Origin: JBOGWY01 sp050694015
Lineage (GTDB): Bacteria; Actinomycetota; CADDZG01; WHSQ01
Assembly (NCBI GenBank): GCA_050694015.1
Contig: JBOGWY010000175.1
Coordinates: 1-7,991 of the forward strand
DNA length: 7,991 nt
Direction: 5' to 3'
Numbering within the stretch: position 1 is the stretch's first letter; each line of letters starts with the position of its first letter. The position numbers and the translations under genes were made by a program. Below, piece by piece: positions 6,264 to 7,991 of the stretch. The notes beneath the pieces were generated by a model that did not search any database, had not been told where the DNA came from, and saw nothing but the letters and a program-made list of their open reading frames with translations.

Positions 6264-6698
6264 ATGGATACCCGCGACCGCCAGATCGTGGCTCTGCTCG
6301 AGCGGGATGCCCGAGCCGGCTACGCCGACATCGGGGCGGCGGTGGGTCTCGCCGCGTCGTCGGTCCACGACCGGGTCCGCAAGCTCGAGCGCCAGGGCGT
6401 CATCCGCGGCTACCGGGCCGAGATCGACATGGAGAAGGCCGGCTATCCGATCACCGCGATCGTGAGCCTGGCCCTGAGGCCGGCCTCGCCGCAGGACATC
6501 GTGCAACGGGTGGAGGAGTTCGATCTCGTCGAATCCTGCTACTCCGTCGCCGGGGACAACTCGTACGCACTCTTCGTGCGCGCTCCGTCGACGAAGGAGT
6601 TGGAGACGTTGCTCGATGCCCTGCGGTCGAAGCTCGAGGTCGTGACCAGGGCGACCATCGTTCTGTCCACGCCCTTCGAGCACCGGCCGATGATCTAG
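6264..6698 (+). CDS. Lrp/AsnC-family transcriptional regulator (144 aa)
   Basis: A feast/famine-type regulator of normal length. Residues 2-50 form the winged helix-turn-helix: MDTRDRQIVALLERDARAGY, then the recognition region VGLAASSVHDRVRKLERQGVIRGY (27-50). Residues 62-136 form the alpha/beta RAM domain that binds a small effector and builds octamers, with VAGDNSYALFV (95-105) matching the usual effector-pocket turn. Such proteins sense amino acids. Being divergent from kamA, with a palindromic site in the shared 136-base region, it probably responds to lysine or beta-lysine and controls the catabolic operon and itself; the effector is inferred from position only. The start is fixed by GAGGAGGG five bases upstream. 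Its TAG stop overlaps the convergent stop of the SHOCT protein gene in the tetramer CTAG (6695-6698), and no terminator hairpin is visible between them. Confidence 0.93.
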   Translation: MDTRDRQIVALLERDARAGYADIGAAVGLAASSVHDRVRKLERQGVIRGYRAEIDMEKAGYPITAIVSLALRPASPQDIVQRVEEFDLVESCYSVAGDNSYALFVRAPSTKELETLLDALRSKLEVVTRATIVLSTPFEHRPMI

Positions 6699-6967
6699 GC
6701 AGATCGGCCCCGCGACTCCCGGATCGTGCGCAGGACCTCCACGCGCTCCCGGTACTCACGCTCGTCGATCTCGCCCCGGGCGTAACGCTCACCGAGCAAC
6801 GATTCACCGGAGGACCGGTGGTGGCGACGACCGCATCCCCGACGTGCGAAGAAGAAGATCACGCCGAAGATAAACAGGAACCACAGCAGGGGAAATATCG
6901 GCCACCACCCTCCTGCGTGCCCGGCCCAGTGGTCGTGGGTCGCAAGGACCAAGGAACCGACGTCCAT
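6695..6967 (-). CDS. Small membrane protein with C-terminal SHOCT domain (90 aa)
   Basis: A short hypothetical protein of a recognisable type. A soluble N-terminus rich in His and Gly (residues 1-20) precedes one strongly hydrophobic helix (WWPIFPLLWFLFIFGVIFFF, 21-40). An Arg/Cys/His-rich basic segment follows (ARRGCGRRHHR, 41-51), pointing to a cytoplasmic C-terminus by the positive-inside rule. The tail SLLGERYARGEIDEREYRERVEVL (56-79) is a SHOCT motif, a short domain found at protein ends with a suggested oligomerisation role. No enzymatic function can be assigned. ATG at 6967 is chosen because GAGAGGAGG lies five bases upstream (6973-6981); the upstream ATG adding 12 charged residues has no such site. 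The gene is convergent with the Lrp gene, sharing CTAG at the stops, and about 150 bases downstream of the response regulator, so it may be read through from that pair. A link to lysine metabolism is not indicated. Confidence 0.82.
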   Translation of the reverse strand: MDVGSLVLATHDHWAGHAGGWWPIFPLLWFLFIFGVIFFFARRGCGRRHHRSSGESLLGERYARGEIDEREYRERVEVLRTIRESRGRSA

Positions 6968-7119
6968 GTGCGCCTCCTCTCGTCGTGCGGCTGCCCGTCG
7001 CAACCGCTGATGACCCGATGGTCGCTCGCGGAGGGCTTCCGGTCGTCGGTCGCGGGGACGAAGTTGGAGTACGGCGTGCGGCGTGACCTGCGGCTGCGCG
7101 ACTACTCCCGTGGGCGTAT
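6968..7119. other. Gap between response regulator and SHOCT gene, no convincing gene
   Basis: About 150 bases. Next to the SHOCT gene it carries that gene's ribosome binding site (6973-6981). No clear promoter hexamers or terminator hairpin with T-run are visible. A 37-codon plus-strand reading frame (7010-7123) occurs but has no ribosome binding site or recognised family. Confidence 0.5.
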
Positions 7120-7782
7120 CTAGTCGGTCCAGCCCGGGCGCACGAGCCCGGATTCGTACGCCAGAACGACGAGTTGGGCGCGGTCGCGTGCGCCGAGCTT
7201 GATCATCGATCGGCTCACGTGGGTCTTCGCGGTCGCGGGGCTCACCACGAGCCGCTCGGCGATCTCCTCGTTCGAGAGACCCTCGGCGGCGAGCTGCATC
7301 ACCTCGCGCTCGCGATCCGTGAGGAGGTCGAGTTGTGGCGCATCGGGAGGCTTGGACTTGCTGGCGAACTCCGCGATCAAGCGACGCGTCACGCCCGGTG
7401 ACAGAAGGGCGTCTCCCGCCGCGACCGCGCGTACTGCCTGGATCAGCTCGGCGGGTTCGGTGTTCTTCACGAGGAACCCGCTCGCGCCGCTCCGGATCGC
7501 CTCGAAGACGTACTCGTCGAGATCGAAGGTCGTGAGGATCACGATGCGCACATCCTCCAAACGGCGGTCGCGTGCGATCTCGCGCGTTGCCACGAGACCG
7601 TCCATGCCGGGCATCCGGATGTCCATCAGGACGACGTCGGGCCGGTGCTTGCGGGCCAGGTCGATCGCCTGCGAGCCGTCCGTGGCCTCGCCGACCACGT
7701 CGATGTCCTCCTCCGGTTCCAGCAACGCCCGGAACCCGGCGCGCACCAAGGCTTGGTCATCCGCCAGCAGGACCTTGATCAT
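7120..7782 (-). CDS. NarL/LuxR-family two-component response regulator (220 aa)
   Basis: A DNA-binding response regulator of standard length. The receiver domain (about 1-118) has the acidic pair Asp8/Asp9, the phosphorylation site Asp54 in VVLMDIRMPGMDG, the switch threonine in ILTTFDLDEY (82-91) and Lys106 in FLVKNTEPAEL (103-113), so all key residues are present. The C-terminal LuxR-type helix-turn-helix spans about 150-215 (LTDREREVMQLAAEGLSNEE, then IAERLVVSPATAKTHVSR). It should bind promoters after phosphorylation by the kinase encoded just upstream, whose stop overlaps this start as ATGA. AAGGGG five bases upstream (7788-7793) supports the ATG at 7782. This pattern, a DesK/NarX-like kinase coupled to a LuxR regulator, is very common in actinobacteria. 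Targets are unknown; ABC transporters are frequent neighbours in general, but none is visible here. Confidence 0.95.
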   Translation of the reverse strand: MIKVLLADDQALVRAGFRALLEPEEDIDVVGEATDGSQAIDLARKHRPDVVLMDIRMPGMDGLVATREIARDRRLEDVRIVILTTFDLDEYVFEAIRSGASGFLVKNTEPAELIQAVRAVAAGDALLSPGVTRRLIAEFASKSKPPDAPQLDLLTDREREVMQLAAEGLSNEEIAERLVVSPATAKTHVSRSMIKLGARDRAQLVVLAYESGLVRPGWTD

Positions 7783-7991
7783 CTCGACCCCTTGAGCAGC
7801 GGGAGCAGCGCGTGGACGCGAAAGCCGCCTCCCGGCCGCGGAAGGGCCACCAGTTCTCCGCCCAGAGAAGCCGCCCGCTCGCGCATACCCGCGATGCCGT
7901 TGCCTTCGGTCACGTCATCCGCTCCCCTGCCGTTGTCTTCGACCTCGATCGCCAGCGCGTCGTCGCGATACTCCACGGTCACCGTGGCTTC
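7779..7991 (-). CDS. Histidine kinase, C-terminal ATPase end (partial, 70 aa in window)
   Basis: Only the last 70 residues are inside the window; the frame is open to the right edge, so the N-terminus, including the sensor and the phosphorylated histidine, is missing. What is visible is the ATP-binding end of a HATPase_c domain: VEDNGRGAD (17-25, the G1-type box) and GNGIAGMRERAASLGGEL (30-47, the G2-type box), then the closing strand GGGFRVHALLPL. The GIAGMRERA form is typical of the HisKA_3/NarL-partner kinases (DesK, LiaS, NarX type). The stop codon overlaps the response regulator start by four bases (ATGA), so the two are co-translated partners. Confidence 0.92.
   Translation of the reverse strand, partial: EATVTVEYRDDALAIEVEDNGRGADDVTEGNGIAGMRERAASLGGELVALPRPGGGFRVHALLPLLKGSR

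Noticed and set aside
6128..6265. 46-residue N-terminal extension of kamA
   Set aside because: It would translate across the palindrome and the lrp ribosome binding site, and a good Shine-Dalgarno precedes the ATG at 6127.
6206..7123. 305-codon plus-strand frame covering lrp and the SHOCT gene
   Set aside because: It overlaps lrp in another frame and the SHOCT gene antisense. The translation is Arg/Gly/Pro-rich with no domain.

Overview
The window is GC-rich, and its codon use favours G or C at third positions. A NarL/LuxR two-component pair and a SHOCT-domain membrane protein sit beside the main operon. Together these suggest an actinobacterium-like organism, possibly uncultivated; this placement is an inference from gene style only. 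Gene density is high, and no RNA gene, CRISPR array or insertion sequence is visible.

Positions 1-6127 (minus strand) hold a tightly packed operon for lysine breakdown through beta-lysine. In order of transcription it encodes lysine 2,3-aminomutase (kamA), 3,5-diaminohexanoate dehydrogenase (kdd), a YtcJ-like amidohydrolase, and the alpha (kamD) and beta (kamE) subunits of the B12/PLP-dependent beta-lysine 5,6-aminomutase. Every junction is an abutting or overlapping stop/start (TAG|ATG, TGATG, ATGA, TGATG), so one polycistronic message with translational coupling is likely. KamA would convert L-lysine to beta-lysine, KamDE would convert that to 3,5-diaminohexanoate, and Kdd would deaminate it oxidatively to 5-amino-3-oxohexanoate. 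The next enzymes, Kce and Kal, are not in the window and may lie beyond its left edge. The amidohydrolase is not a standard member of the pathway. The kamE frame is interrupted by a TAA at 197-199, two codons after the predicted PLP-binding lysine, yet the same frame continues as clear KamE sequence to the window edge.

Positions 6128-6263 are a divergent intergenic region with a perfect 10-bp inverted repeat (6171-6180/6195-6204). It separates kamA from an Lrp/AsnC-family regulator (6264-6698, plus strand), which probably controls the operon.

Positions 6695-7991 (minus strand) hold a small SHOCT-domain membrane protein, a 150-bp gap without a convincing gene, a LuxR-type response regulator, and the C-terminal end of its histidine kinase, cut by the window edge. 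These look functionally separate from the lysine operon.
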